Shown: positions 16,254 to 25,637, counted from the stretch's first letter. The stretch is 49,265 bases of DNA from Bacteroidota bacterium (GCA_013298545.1 JAAFIA010000033.1:1-49265); one strand, 5' to 3'. Numbers and translations are program-made. Notes: generated from the sequence alone by a model not told the origin.

Positions 16254-17515
16254 GTATGAAACTAACCACACAAACCAATCTCTGGTACCTTTTTGTTACG
16301 GCTTTAATTATTTTATTGGGTACAGGTATTTTCTTCTTTTTTCTAAAAGATTTGCTTGACGAAGAGGCCACAGAAACACTTTATAGAGAAAAAGACGACA
16401 TTATTCGTTTTATCAGCCGCGAAAAACGTTTACCTAATAATACTTTGTTTATAGGTGATGAAGTAACCTATAGAGAAACTCCTTTTCCTGTTCAAGAAAG
16501 TTTGAACGATACGTTGCTGACCAATCCTTATGAAGATCAAGAATTGAGTCCATTTCGCTGCTTTCAATTTCCGATAGAAATTCAAAAAAAATACTACTGC
16601 GTAACGATCAAACGCTCTTTATTTGAGGCTAATGAATTGGTTCAAGCTTTAATTTATGCGGCACTTATACTCAGCATCCTTAGTATTGTTATTCTTTACA
16701 TCTCCAATCGCTGGGTATTTAGGCGTATTTGGAGTCCATTTTACAAGACGATTAAAGCATTGAGCCATTTCCAATCAAACCAAGCTGAACCCTTAGATTT
16801 GAAAAGTTCCAATACACACGAGTTTCAGAAATTAAATAAGTCGCTGATTATACTAACCGAAAATGTACGCCGCGATTTTCAAAACATGAAAGCGTTTAGC
16901 GAGAATGCTGCGCATGAATTACAAACACCGCTCTCGATCATTCAAAATAGTGCTGAGGCATTGTTTCAAAATCAAGATTTAACAGAAACACAAGCCATAC
17001 AAATCAATAATATTCTACAAGCAACACATCGCCTTTCGCGGTTAAATAAATCGTTGTTGATGCTTTCGCGTATCGAAAACAAGCAGTTTCAGGAAGCATC
17101 GCAAGTTGATTTAAGTATCTTGTTGAAACAAAAATTGGAATACTATCTTTCTTTAGCTAAAGAGTATAACCACATTTTTGTGATTACCATTCAGAAAAAT
17201 ATCGTCATCAACATTCATCCTGATTTAGCAGCCATGCTTTTTCAAAACCTGATCGACAATGCCATTAAGCATGCTTCAGCAGAAGGCAAAATTACGCTCA
17301 CGTTAACCGACACACATTTTGAAATTCGCAACCCAGGACCGCCTTTAAAATCAGCAATTGAAAAATTATACCTCCGTTTTTATAAAGAAAGTGGAAGAAG
17401 TGATTCTACGGGTTTGGGATTAGCGATTGTGCATTCCATCATTCAAGCAACGGGATTAAAACTCCAGTATCAATATGAGCATGACGAACATGTTTTTCGT
17501 GTCGTTTTTCAATAA
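16250..17515 (+). CDS. Sensor histidine kinase partner of the OmpR-type regulator
   Basis: A 421-aa membrane kinase. Two membrane segments (about 12-33 and 133-152) flank an extracytoplasmic sensor region of about 100 residues. A HAMP-like linker leads to the HisKA domain with phospho-acceptor His222 (ENAAHELQTPLSI) and the ATPase domain with N box (Asn337, LIDNAIKHA) and G box (STGLGLAIVHSI). The two-residue GxGxG of the first G-box is weak. It overlaps the response regulator by 4 nt. The signal it senses is unknown; the small sensor domain has no recognisable fold from sequence alone. Confidence 0.92.
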   Translation: MSMKLTTQTNLWYLFVTALIILLGTGIFFFFLKDLLDEEATETLYREKDDIIRFISREKRLPNNTLFIGDEVTYRETPFPVQESLNDTLLTNPYEDQELSPFRCFQFPIEIQKKYYCVTIKRSLFEANELVQALIYAALILSILSIVILYISNRWVFRRIWSPFYKTIKALSHFQSNQAEPLDLKSSNTHEFQKLNKSLIILTENVRRDFQNMKAFSENAAHELQTPLSIIQNSAEALFQNQDLTETQAIQINNILQATHRLSRLNKSLLMLSRIENKQFQEASQVDLSILLKQKLEYYLSLAKEYNHIFVITIQKNIVINIHPDLAAMLFQNLIDNAIKHASAEGKITLTLTDTHFEIRNPGPPLKSAIEKLYLRFYKESGRSDSTGLGLAIVHSIIQATGLKLQYQYEHDEHVFRVVFQ

Positions 17516-17702
17516 GTATATAAAAAGATTGGAAACACAGAATTTATCCAAAATATGTATTTAGCATTGCCGTCAATTAAAAAGAAAACAAAATGCGTTT
17601 ATGCATCGTATAAACGAATGATATTCAAACTGCGGAAGGGTAACCTTCTCAGCGCGGGAAGTCGAACGTCATGGGGCGTCGTTCGCTTCCCGTTGTTTTT
17701 TT
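17516..17702 (+). ncRNA. Structured 3' UTR or small RNA with three hairpins and terminator
   Basis: Between the kinase stop and the phosphatase promoter lie three successive hairpins: CGTTTAT/ATAAACG (17596-17616), GAAGG/CCTTC (17635-17648) and the terminator stem (17655-17692), then a T run. No open frame or known RNA family is recognised. It could be the 3' UTR of the kinase message or an independent small RNA. Confidence 0.35.
17655..17702 (+). terminator. Terminator of the two-component operon
   Basis: A 13-bp stem with one bulged T (17655-17668 with 17680-17692, CGGGAAG...CGAACG), 11-nt loop, then TTGTTTTTTT. Confidence 0.85.
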
Positions 17703-17748
17703 ATCACGAATGGGGTTTTCTTCCCCGTTAAAACGGCTTTATCCTTTG

Positions 17749-17756
17749 TAATTTTG
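17749..17756 (+). promoter_or_regulatory. -7 promoter element of the phosphatase gene
   Basis: TAATTTTG matches TAnnTTTG and lies 15 nt before the TTG start at 17772. The in-frame TAA at 17757-17759 excludes an earlier start. Confidence 0.55.
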
Positions 17757-17771
17757 TAAAAAAATACATCA

Positions 17772-18419
17772 TTGGATTCACATTTTATTGTTGGCGATGT
17801 TCACGGCTGCTTTCACACATTGAAAGCGTTATTGGCACATTGGAATTCCGAGAACGAACATCTTGTTTTTGTAGGTGATTTGATTGATCGTGGAAATTTC
17901 TCGCCACAAGTTGTTGCGCATGTTCGTGCGCTCATGAGCCATCAAGCATACCGCGTAAGTATGGTAAAAGGGAATCACGAAGCCGAAATGATTCGGCATT
18001 TTAAAGAAGGACCAAGCTGGTGGTATGATGTTTTGGGTGCAAGTATGCTGCAACAATACGAGCGCGCAGGAATAGATCCCAAGTCTGACGCAAAATGGAT
18101 GGCCGAACGGCCGCTCGTCTATGAAACCGAAACACTTCTCGTTTGTCATGCCGGTATTTCTCATACGCCATTTCCATTTATCGAAGATCATCCAGACAGT
18201 GTGCTTTGGGGACGTTTGCCTGTGAAGAAATTAAGTAAACTTCAGGTTTATGGACATACGCCGCAAAAAGAGTTGGTGTACAACCAAGCGACAGATTCGA
18301 TTTGTATCGATACGGGCGCATTTAAAGGCAATTGTTTGAGCGCTGTTGTGGTTGATGCTGCCGGAAAAATCGTAAAATCGCATAGCGTAAAAACATTGCG
18401 CATTGATCTGGATACATAA
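17772..18419 (+). CDS. Metallophosphoesterase, PPP (Ser/Thr phosphatase/ApaH-like) family
   Basis: A 215-aa cytoplasmic enzyme with the calcineurin-like metal-binding motifs in order: GDVHG (D9, H11), GDLIDRG (D36), GNHE (N68, H69), CHAGIS and YGHTP. The family includes Ser/Thr protein phosphatases and ApaH-type dinucleotide hydrolases; which of these it is cannot be told. It starts at a TTG (17772): an in-frame stop lies 12 nt upstream, a promoter element ends at 17756 and the GDVHG motif begins at residue 8, so no later start is possible. It is followed after 5 nt by pgeF, so the two form an operon. Confidence 0.88.
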   Translation: MDSHFIVGDVHGCFHTLKALLAHWNSENEHLVFVGDLIDRGNFSPQVVAHVRALMSHQAYRVSMVKGNHEAEMIRHFKEGPSWWYDVLGASMLQQYERAGIDPKSDAKWMAERPLVYETETLLVCHAGISHTPFPFIEDHPDSVLWGRLPVKKLSKLQVYGHTPQKELVYNQATDSICIDTGAFKGNCLSAVVVDAAGKIVKSHSVKTLRIDLDT

Positions 18420-18424
18420 CGAGC

Positions 18425-19135
18425 ATGAGCATTCAAGCGATTACAAGCACTGTACTAAACGTCAATCATGCTTTTTTCACACGCCATGGTGGTATTTCTG
18501 AAGCGCCTTTTGATTCGTTGAATCTTGGTGGGCAGGAAGATAATCCCGAATCTATTTTGCGCAACCGAAAACTGGCCTTGGCACACCTCGGCGGTTCGAT
18601 GGAACAAGTTGCATTTTTAAAACAGGTACATGGCAATTTGGTTTGCGATGCGGCAATTGGTCAGCAAACGGGCGATGCGCTTGTTACCAACAAAAAAGGA
18701 ATTGCGTTAGCGATTTCAACGGCAGATTGTTACCCCGTTTTATTTCATGATGAAACGAACGGTGTCATTGGTGCGGCGCATGCGGGCTGGCGCGGGACGG
18801 TAGCGCGAATTGCGTCTGAAACAATTCATGCGATGTGTGCGTTGGGTGCTAAACGTCCTTGTATTCAGGTTGCTATTGGCCCAGGCATTTCGCAAGTGAA
18901 GTACGAAGTTGGCGAGGATGTTGTTGCCGAATTTCGAGCAGCTGATTTTCCAGAAACAATTTTCTTAGGAAGAAATTTAGATCTAGCCGCTGCGAATAAA
19001 TTTGTGCTGCTTCAAGCCGGAATTGAAGAAAAAAACATCGATGTAATCAATCGTTGCTCAACAGAACGCGATTTCTTCTCCTACCGCCGCGATGCCGGAC
19101 GCACCGGACGAATGTGGAGTGTTGTTATGCTTTGA
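18425..19135 (+). CDS. pgeF: Peptidoglycan editing factor PgeF (laccase-domain protein)
   Basis: A 236-aa protein with the full set of PgeF (YfiH, DUF152) motifs: FFTRHGG near the N-terminus, LKQVHG, GDALVT, STADCYPVL, AAHAGWRGT, AIGPGIS and the C-terminal FFSYRRDAGRTGRMWSVV. The Cys and His of these motifs bind metal. PgeF hydrolyses misincorporated L-Ser-containing muropeptide precursors, keeping UDP-MurNAc peptides correct; older annotations call it polyphenol oxidase or laccase. It lies 5 nt after the phosphatase gene. The TGA stop runs directly into the 79-bp minisatellite. Confidence 0.92.
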   Translation: MSIQAITSTVLNVNHAFFTRHGGISEAPFDSLNLGGQEDNPESILRNRKLALAHLGGSMEQVAFLKQVHGNLVCDAAIGQQTGDALVTNKKGIALAISTADCYPVLFHDETNGVIGAAHAGWRGTVARIASETIHAMCALGAKRPCIQVAIGPGISQVKYEVGEDVVAEFRAADFPETIFLGRNLDLAAANKFVLLQAGIEEKNIDVINRCSTERDFFSYRRDAGRTGRMWSVVML

Positions 19136-19136
19136 T

Positions 19137-19517
19137 GACAACGCACGGGCTTGTGCTAATTGGTGAATTGATTTCCTTCCCGCATTGCCCACGCTCGTTG
19201 GTGAGTTGGTGAATTGACAACGCACAGAGCAGCGCTAATTGGTGAGTTGATTTCCTTCCCGCATTGCCCACGCTCATTGGTGAATTGGTGAATTGACAAC
19301 GCACGGGCTTGCGCTCGTTGGTGAGTTGATTTCCTTCCCGCATTGCCCACGCTCATTGGTGAATTGGTGAATTGACAACGCACGGGCTTGCGCTAGTTGG
19401 TGAATTGATTTCCTTCCCGCATTGTCCGCGCTCGTTGGTGATTTACTGAATTGGTGATTGAATAACAAATTCAACAATTCAGTAAATCAACAATTCAATA
19501 ATTCGCCAATTCAGTAA
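19137..19517. repeat. 79-bp minisatellite filling the gap between convergent genes
   Basis: Four tandem units with GACAACGCAC at 19137, 19216, 19295 and 19374, an exact 79-nt period. Each has one or two TTGGTGAATTG-type words plus a spacer (CGCACGGGCTTG, TTCCTTCCCGCATTGCCC). The end of the array (about 19439-19510) has words in the opposite orientation, including an inverted TGATTTACTGAATT/AATTCAGTAAATCA pair. It occupies the whole space between pgeF and the ATPase gene; no separate terminator is seen. All minus-frame ORFs in it are artefacts. Confidence 0.9.
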
Positions 19518-20993
19518 TTATTCTGTAAGCATGCTGTTAAACAAATCGCCAAACTGTGCGCCTTGCTCCATCGTATTTTTATTCAGTCGCGAAAATTCCG
19601 CGAGGCCGTGCAATATAAATTCCATCAAGAACAAACGCTCTGTTCCTTGTATTTGTGGGTATAATTTTGTTGCTAACTCATCTAATCCATCAACGACAGA
19701 TAAGGCCGCAGCGTATTTACGATCCGTAATATCGCACATCAGATCAAGCGAATGACCTTCGCCAAACCAATCGATGATGGCTTGATAAGGACTTTCGTCA
19801 GTTTTCTTTTTTAGTTTTTCGGGCGATGGGAAATAGGTTATAAACAAAGAACGGATGGCTTTGCCAATGAGATGACGTGCAACACCAGCCGCTCCCTCCT
19901 GCTCGCCTTCATAAACCATCTCAATTTTTCCGGTGATAGATGGAACAATAGCCGCAAAATCGGTCAGCCGAATCATGGTTTCGGTTTCACCGTTCAGCAA
20001 TGCCCGACGCTCGGCAGCACTCAATAAATTCTCATACGCCGAAATACTAAGTCGTGCCGAAACACCACTCTTTGCATCTACATATTCGCTTTCGCGCGCT
20101 TCAAAACCAATTTGTTCCAAAATAGAAAGCGCGGCATCGGGTACAAGCACTTTAACCAAACGTCCCGATTTTGCTTCTTGTAACGTAATGGCTTTCGCGA
20201 GTTCGATGGATTTGGGATAATGCGTCAGAATCTGGCTTCCAATACGGTCTTTGAGTGGCGTTACAATCGAACCACGGTTGGTATAATCTTCGGGATTTGC
20301 CGTAAAAACAAATTGCACATCAAGCGGCAAACGCAATTGAAAACCGCGTATCTGAATATCGCCTTCTTGCAAAATATTAAACAGGGCAACTTGAATACGC
20401 GCTTGTAAATCGGGCAATTCGTTGATGACAAAAATGCATCGGTTGGCGCGCGGAATCAATCCAAAATGAATGGTGCGCTCATCGCTGTATGGCAATTTTA
20501 AATTTGCTGCTTTGATTGGATCTACGTCGCCAATTAAATCGGCAACCGAAACATCGGGCGTTGCTAATTTTTCGACAAAGCGGTCGTTGCGGTGCACCCA
20601 AGCAATGGGCGTAGCATCGCCTTTCTCCGCAATCAAATCGCGGCTGTAACGAGAGAGCGGTTGCATCGGATCGTCATTCACTTCCGAGCCTTCAACAATA
20701 GGCATCCATTCGTCGAGCAAACGCACCATCAAGCGCGCGAGGCGTGTTTTGGCTTGCCCACGCAAACCCAATAAATTGATATTGTGTTTGGAAAGAATAG
20801 CCCGTTCCAATTCTGGAATAACCGTTTCTTCATATCCGATAATGCCTTCGAAAAAAGGAGTTTGCGTGCGAATGCCTTGTACTAAATTGTCGCGCAATTC
20901 GTCTTTGATGGATCGTGGTTGATATCCTGATGCACGGAGTTCTCCGCGTGTTTTGTGTATTGGCTTGGCCATAATTTTTTTCGTAGTCGTCAT
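19518..20993 (-). CDS. MoxR/magnesium-chelatase-type AAA+ ATPase
   Basis: A 491-aa AAA+ ATPase. The Walker A region is GLRGQAKT (about 76-83). The Walker B region is CIFVINELPDL, with Asn in place of the usual Asp, followed by LFNILQEGDIQIRG. The sensor-1 segment is FVFTANPEDYTNRG and an arginine-finger region lies at LKDRIGSQ. This is the branch of MoxR/magnesium chelatase I-like ATPases that pairs with VWA-domain proteins, acting as a chaperone-like complex in assembling metal-centred or membrane complexes; the substrate is unknown. It lies 9 nt after the VWA gene on the same strand. The NELP Walker B variant is, as I recall, usual in this branch. Confidence 0.85.
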   Translation of the reverse strand: MTTTKKIMAKPIHKTRGELRASGYQPRSIKDELRDNLVQGIRTQTPFFEGIIGYEETVIPELERAILSKHNINLLGLRGQAKTRLARLMVRLLDEWMPIVEGSEVNDDPMQPLSRYSRDLIAEKGDATPIAWVHRNDRFVEKLATPDVSVADLIGDVDPIKAANLKLPYSDERTIHFGLIPRANRCIFVINELPDLQARIQVALFNILQEGDIQIRGFQLRLPLDVQFVFTANPEDYTNRGSIVTPLKDRIGSQILTHYPKSIELAKAITLQEAKSGRLVKVLVPDAALSILEQIGFEARESEYVDAKSGVSARLSISAYENLLSAAERRALLNGETETMIRLTDFAAIVPSITGKIEMVYEGEQEGAAGVARHLIGKAIRSLFITYFPSPEKLKKKTDESPYQAIIDWFGEGHSLDLMCDITDRKYAAALSVVDGLDELATKLYPQIQGTERLFLMEFILHGLAEFSRLNKNTMEQGAQFGDLFNSMLTE

Positions 20994-21002
20994 GCAAACG
21001 CC

Positions 21003-22100
21003 TTAACGCACAGTGCGGCGGCGGTTGCGGGTGTAATCTTCAAAAATGTATTCGCCCAATCCTTTCAGCGAAGTATAAAATGCGCGTCCGTTGTTGGCTT
21101 CTGTAAATTCTTCTACAAATTTTTGCAAGTAAGGGTCTTGCGCAATCATAAATGTGGTTACAGGAATTTTTAAGCGACGGCAAGCATGTGCACGGTTTAA
21201 GCATTGTGCTACAATTTTGCGATCTAGCCCGAAACTATTCATATAATACTCATTGCCTTCTTTCAAGCAACTTGGTTTGCCATCGGTAATCATAAAAATT
21301 TGCTTGTTCGGATTTTTCCGCCGACGCAATAAATCCATCGCCAATTCAAGACCAGCAACCGTATTGGTATGGTATGGACCAACTTGCAAAAAAGGTAAAT
21401 CTTTGATTTCAATTTGCCACGCATCATTGCCAAAAACCAAAATATCAAGTGTGTCTTTGGGATAGCGGCGAGTAATCAGTTCGGCAAGTGCCATCGCTAC
21501 TTTCTTTGCAGGAGTAATCCGATCTTCGCCATACAAAATCATGGAATGCGAAATATCAATCATCAACACCGTCGAAGTTTGCGCTTGATGTTCTTGTTCG
21601 GCAACCTCCAAATCGCTTTCACTCATCATAAATTCATCTGTACCGTGATGAATTTGTGCATTGCGCATAGAAGCCGTCATATCAATCTGTTCCAAACCAT
21701 CACCAAATTGAAATTGGCGGCGATCGCTCGTCATTTCGTCACCTTTACCGGAAAATGGTGTTTTGTGCTGCCCGCGCGATCGTGTCTTTTTTAATTTTCC
21801 GAAAATCTGTTCGAGTGATGCTTGACGAATACTCTGTTCCATTTTATCGGTCGGCACAAATGTTCCCTGCTGCTCGTTTTCTTGTAAATAACCACGGCGT
21901 TTCAGGTCTTCGATAAAATCGCCCATGCCGTAATTTTTATCCGTCAGTTTGTATTCGCGATCCAATTCATTCAACCAGGAAAGCGCTTCATTGACATCAC
22001 CGGAAGTATGCGTGAGCAATTCGCGAAAGATATTGAACAAACGCTCAAATGGCGATTGATCGTCTTTGGGTTGGTGCTTGGAAAAACGGAATCCTGACAT
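21003..22100 (-). CDS. VWA (von Willebrand factor A) domain protein
   Basis: A 365-aa soluble protein. Residues about 175-345 are a VWA domain with a complete metal-ion-dependent adhesion site: DISHS (DxSxS), Thr in TNTVAGL and Asp in MITDGKPS. The N-terminal half is charged and helical, with GDGLEQIDMTASM and a basic stretch before the VWA domain. VWA proteins of this kind work with the adjacent MoxR-like ATPase, presumably as the substrate-binding partner. It is the first gene of a two-gene operon; no clear promoter is seen apart from a TACCTTTA 20 nt upstream of the ATG. Confidence 0.85.
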   Translation of the reverse strand: MSGFRFSKHQPKDDQSPFERLFNIFRELLTHTSGDVNEALSWLNELDREYKLTDKNYGMGDFIEDLKRRGYLQENEQQGTFVPTDKMEQSIRQASLEQIFGKLKKTRSRGQHKTPFSGKGDEMTSDRRQFQFGDGLEQIDMTASMRNAQIHHGTDEFMMSESDLEVAEQEHQAQTSTVLMIDISHSMILYGEDRITPAKKVAMALAELITRRYPKDTLDILVFGNDAWQIEIKDLPFLQVGPYHTNTVAGLELAMDLLRRRKNPNKQIFMITDGKPSCLKEGNEYYMNSFGLDRKIVAQCLNRAHACRRLKIPVTTFMIAQDPYLQKFVEEFTEANNGRAFYTSLKGLGEYIFEDYTRNRRRTVR

Positions 22101-22208
22101 CTTATTTTATTTCCTATAAAGGTAACAAGGAGAATTGGAATAAGTTCGCAGAAAATTTCAATTTAAAAAAATGGAGCATCGTTTATTCAACGAAAGAACA
22201 CGTACGGC

Positions 22209-23141
22209 CTATTTTTTACTTTTTGTGCTTGCAACTTGTTGTTCCTCTTCTTTTTTAAACAAGGTTTTGAAAGGATAAATCAATTGCCCCCAAAACGTTT
22301 CTGGAACATCATTATCGGGTACACCAAGTTGTGGAATCAATTTTGGATCGGTTGGCAAATAATACGAGCGAAACAAATGATCCCAAATCATCAAGACAGA
22401 CGCATAATTGACACCATACTTTCGCGGAATATTTTTTGCGTGATGCCAATAATGATTGTTTGGCGTTATGATGATTTTATTGAGGAAACCAAAATTGACA
22501 TTCACATTGCAATGCGAAAAAAACACCAGCGAGTATGCCACCCACATGTAAATACCATAAAGCAGAATGTATTCTTCGCCCGAGAAGCCAAGCAAACCTG
22601 CGGGAATCCAGCCCATGGGTTTCAACACAAAGTATTCCATAATGTGAAAATGCCGCGTAGAAGCAAATCCAAGTGTTTCTTGAGCATGATGAATCTTGTG
22701 AAACTTCCAGAAAAAATTGATGTGGTGCAATAAATAATGAGCAAAAAATTGACAAAAATCCATCACCACAAAAAAGATAATGGCTTGCGCCCAAAAGGGC
22801 AAATGAATTGGATTCATCAGTGGCAAACTAACACCCATCGCTTGCATTCCCTTTGTAAAAGCAAATTCGACGGTATAGGTCAATGCAATGAAACCGATGA
22901 TACCAAAAAGAAAATCAATAAAAAGCAGATAACCCAAATCTGTCCAAAAACCTTTACGTCCAAGAACTGAGTATGGCTTCTTTGCAGGTAAAAAACTTTC
23001 CAATAAAAATGCAACGATATAGACCAAGAGCAAAACAAAATAAGGATTGGTCCACGAAACATGGAACATGATGTCTCCAATGTTTTTCCAAACGTTAGAA
23101 AAAATAGCCGTGAAATACTCTCCAATTGACATTTCGCTCAT
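22209..23141 (-). CDS. Sterol desaturase / fatty acid hydroxylase family protein
   Basis: A 310-aa membrane protein with about four to five membrane segments. Three His clusters that bind the di-iron centre are visible: HYLLHH, HKIHHAQ with later RHFH, and NHYWHH near the C-terminus. This is the fatty-acid-hydroxylase superfamily (sterol desaturase, carotene hydroxylase, alkylglycerol monooxygenase). Enzymes hydroxylate or desaturate lipids using O2; the substrate in this organism is unknown, though hydroxylated lipids are common in Bacteroidota. A second in-frame ATG lies three codons after the first; either could be used. Confidence 0.85.
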   Translation of the reverse strand: MSEMSIGEYFTAIFSNVWKNIGDIMFHVSWTNPYFVLLLVYIVAFLLESFLPAKKPYSVLGRKGFWTDLGYLLFIDFLFGIIGFIALTYTVEFAFTKGMQAMGVSLPLMNPIHLPFWAQAIIFFVVMDFCQFFAHYLLHHINFFWKFHKIHHAQETLGFASTRHFHIMEYFVLKPMGWIPAGLLGFSGEEYILLYGIYMWVAYSLVFFSHCNVNVNFGFLNKIIITPNNHYWHHAKNIPRKYGVNYASVLMIWDHLFRSYYLPTDPKLIPQLGVPDNDVPETFWGQLIYPFKTLFKKEEEQQVASTKSKK

Positions 23142-23404
23142 ACGGCCTCTAAAATATGAAATACAAATTACATTTCAATTTACCTTTTTTGCGCTTTTCA
23201 ATATTCATGACTTGAGCGAATTGCTACAGACGAATAAAATACGATCCTTCAAAAGCCTTGATCTTAGGTTGTTGCTGTCCCTTTGAGGCAGTAGCACATT
23301 GGTGCTTTATTTAGAATAGCTCAAATACCACGCTTTAGGTATTGTACAATCTAGGCTAGCATGATTTCTTTGCAGTCGATTTTTTTAACAAAATATTAAG
23401 TCGT

Positions 23405-25612
23405 ATGACAAGTATAAATCAAGTAATTGTAGCAATTATCCTGATCTGGTTTAGCTCATTTTCGGACATGCATGCGCAACGAACCGATACCACCAAAGCG
23501 GTGGACCTGAGCGAAGTGGTCATCGAAGAGTACCAATCTGTTGGCGGTGTTGAACGCATGCCCGATGTAAAAGATAATGTGATCTATGCTGGCAAAAAAA
23601 CGGAAGTGATTCAGCTTGATAAACTAAATGCCGACCTCAGTACAAACAATACCCGTCAAGTTTTTAGTAAAGTTCCGGGAATGAGTATTTGGGAAAATGA
23701 CGGTTCGGGCATTCAAGTGGGAATTGCGACACGGGGATTAAGCCCAAATCGTTCTTGGGAGTTTAATGTGAGACAAAATGGATATGATATTAGTGCAGAA
23801 GTATTTGGTTATCCCGAAGCCTATTATAGTCCACCAATGGAAGCCCTATCAAAAATTGAAGTGGTACGAGGTGCTGCCTCGTTGCAATATGGCCCTCAGT
23901 TTGGTGGCTTACTCAATTATCAACTCAAAAAAGGAAATCCAGAAAAGCCAATATCTTTTGAAACACAACAAACACTTGGTTCGTATGGCTTGGTCAATAC
24001 CTTCAATGCTATTGGTGGAACATATAAAAAAGTTTCTTACTACGGATTTATCCATCACCGTAGTGCCGATGGTTGGCGTAGCAACAGCAGGTATAATACG
24101 CTCACCGGATACCTTTCGGCAAGTGTTCAGCTTACAGAAAAAATAAATATCCGAGCAGAGTACACCAAAATGGAGTATGTCAGCCAACAGGCCGGTGGAC
24201 TCACAGATACACAGTTTCAAGAGAATCACCAACAATCTTTTAGAGCGCGAAATTGGTTCAGCGCACCTTGGAATGTTGCAGCGCTTACCTTTCGATATGA
24301 TATTTCTCCATCTGTAAATCTTCAAGTCAAATCGTTTGCAACCATAGCCGAACGCAATAGTGTTGGTTTCACAAAAGCAATCAATATCCAAGACACCATC
24401 AATGCGGCTACGTTACAGTACAATGCGCGACAAGTAGATAGCGATGCTTATGCCAATTATGGCGTAGAAGCACGTGTAGCGGTAAAGTATAAATTACTGG
24501 GCAAGGAAAATACTCTAGCGGGTGGAATTCGTGCCTTTCTTGGTAACACTAAGAGAAATCAACAAGGCGTTGGTACAACGGGTGTTGATTTTGATTTAAC
24601 GCTCACAAACACTTTGTACGGTCGATCTTTGACATTCGGCACGGTCAACTATGCGGCGTTTGTAGAAAATATTTTTTACATCGGGAAACGATTGAAACTT
24701 GTGCCTGGATTTCGTTTTGAATACCTTGAAAACACCCTTGAAGGGTATATCAATACCAGCGCAACGGGAATGTTGAACACAGACAAACGCGTTCGTCAAA
24801 TTTTACTTTATGGTTTGGGTAGTGAATTTATCCTTACCGAAAAGACACAACTCTATGCCAATTACGCACGCGCTTATCGTCCGGTTACGTTCTCAGAACT
24901 CACGCCTAGCGCTACAACAGAACTCATTGATCCAAATTTAAAAGATGCCAATGGCTTTAATGTTGACTTCGGTTATCGTGGAACGGTAAAAGACTTTTTG
25001 AATTTTGATCTTGGTGTATTTTATGTACACTACGATAATCGTATCGGTACGCTGACACAAAACGGTGTACCATTTAGAACAAACATTGGTACTTCGGTGA
25101 GTAAAGGTATTGAATCCTACATTGAAGTGAATCTTGTGAAGGCATTTACAGATCAATCAAAAGTGGGAAGCCTCAGCATCTTTGCGTCCAATGCGTTCAT
25201 TGATGCAAAATATGTAGCATGGAACAATCCAGCAATCGCTAACGACCCGCTCCTATCCATCGCAAACAAACAAGTAGAAAATGCACCCAAGTTCATTCAT
25301 CGTTTTGGAACAACGTATTATTTGAACGGATTCTCGGCTACTGTTCAATGGAGTCGAGTTGGTGATGTGTTTACCGATGCAATCAATACAGACACACCAA
25401 ATGCAACGGGAACAATCGGAAAAATTTCGGGGTATCAAGTTATCGATGCGTCTTGTGCTTTCAACTTTTTGCAGCACTACAATTTCAAAGCAGGTGTAAA
25501 TAATCTGTTGGATGAGCAATATGCTACACGCAGATCGGGTGGTTATCCTGGCCCAGGTTTACTCCCTGGAAATGGAAGAACCTTTTTTATTAGTCTTGGA
25601 GGAAAGTTCTAA
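23405..25612 (+). CDS. TonB-dependent receptor, FecA-like (Fe3+-dicitrate type)
   Basis: A 735-aa outer-membrane receptor. Signal peptide (about 1-24, ending MHAQ), plug domain (about 35-165) with IATRGLSPNRSWEF, YDISAEVFGYPEAYY and VVRGAASLQYGP, then a beta-barrel ending in the C-terminal Phe (ISLGGKF). The plug segment RGLSPNRS...GYPEAYY is characteristic of FecA-type receptors, so iron(III) citrate or a related carboxylate siderophore is likely. It lacks an N-terminal signalling domain, and no anti-sigma or sigma factor gene is nearby. It has its own terminator. Only a weak promoter candidate (TTTCTTTG near 23366) is seen. Confidence 0.88.
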   Translation: MTSINQVIVAIILIWFSSFSDMHAQRTDTTKAVDLSEVVIEEYQSVGGVERMPDVKDNVIYAGKKTEVIQLDKLNADLSTNNTRQVFSKVPGMSIWENDGSGIQVGIATRGLSPNRSWEFNVRQNGYDISAEVFGYPEAYYSPPMEALSKIEVVRGAASLQYGPQFGGLLNYQLKKGNPEKPISFETQQTLGSYGLVNTFNAIGGTYKKVSYYGFIHHRSADGWRSNSRYNTLTGYLSASVQLTEKINIRAEYTKMEYVSQQAGGLTDTQFQENHQQSFRARNWFSAPWNVAALTFRYDISPSVNLQVKSFATIAERNSVGFTKAINIQDTINAATLQYNARQVDSDAYANYGVEARVAVKYKLLGKENTLAGGIRAFLGNTKRNQQGVGTTGVDFDLTLTNTLYGRSLTFGTVNYAAFVENIFYIGKRLKLVPGFRFEYLENTLEGYINTSATGMLNTDKRVRQILLYGLGSEFILTEKTQLYANYARAYRPVTFSELTPSATTELIDPNLKDANGFNVDFGYRGTVKDFLNFDLGVFYVHYDNRIGTLTQNGVPFRTNIGTSVSKGIESYIEVNLVKAFTDQSKVGSLSIFASNAFIDAKYVAWNNPAIANDPLLSIANKQVENAPKFIHRFGTTYYLNGFSATVQWSRVGDVFTDAINTDTPNATGTIGKISGYQVIDASCAFNFLQHYNFKAGVNNLLDEQYATRRSGGYPGPGLLPGNGRTFFISLGGKF

Positions 25613-25637
25613 TAGAAAATACGATCATTCAACAACT

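Noticed and set aside
19125-19477. Minus-strand frames in the 79-bp array (repeated INSPTHQR-type peptides)
   Set aside because: They are translations of the minisatellite, with no start signals or independent codon structure.
23142-23404. Fur box or iron-responsive site before the FecA-like gene
   Set aside because: No GATAATGATAATCATTATC-like sequence is seen; only a weak -7 candidate is present.
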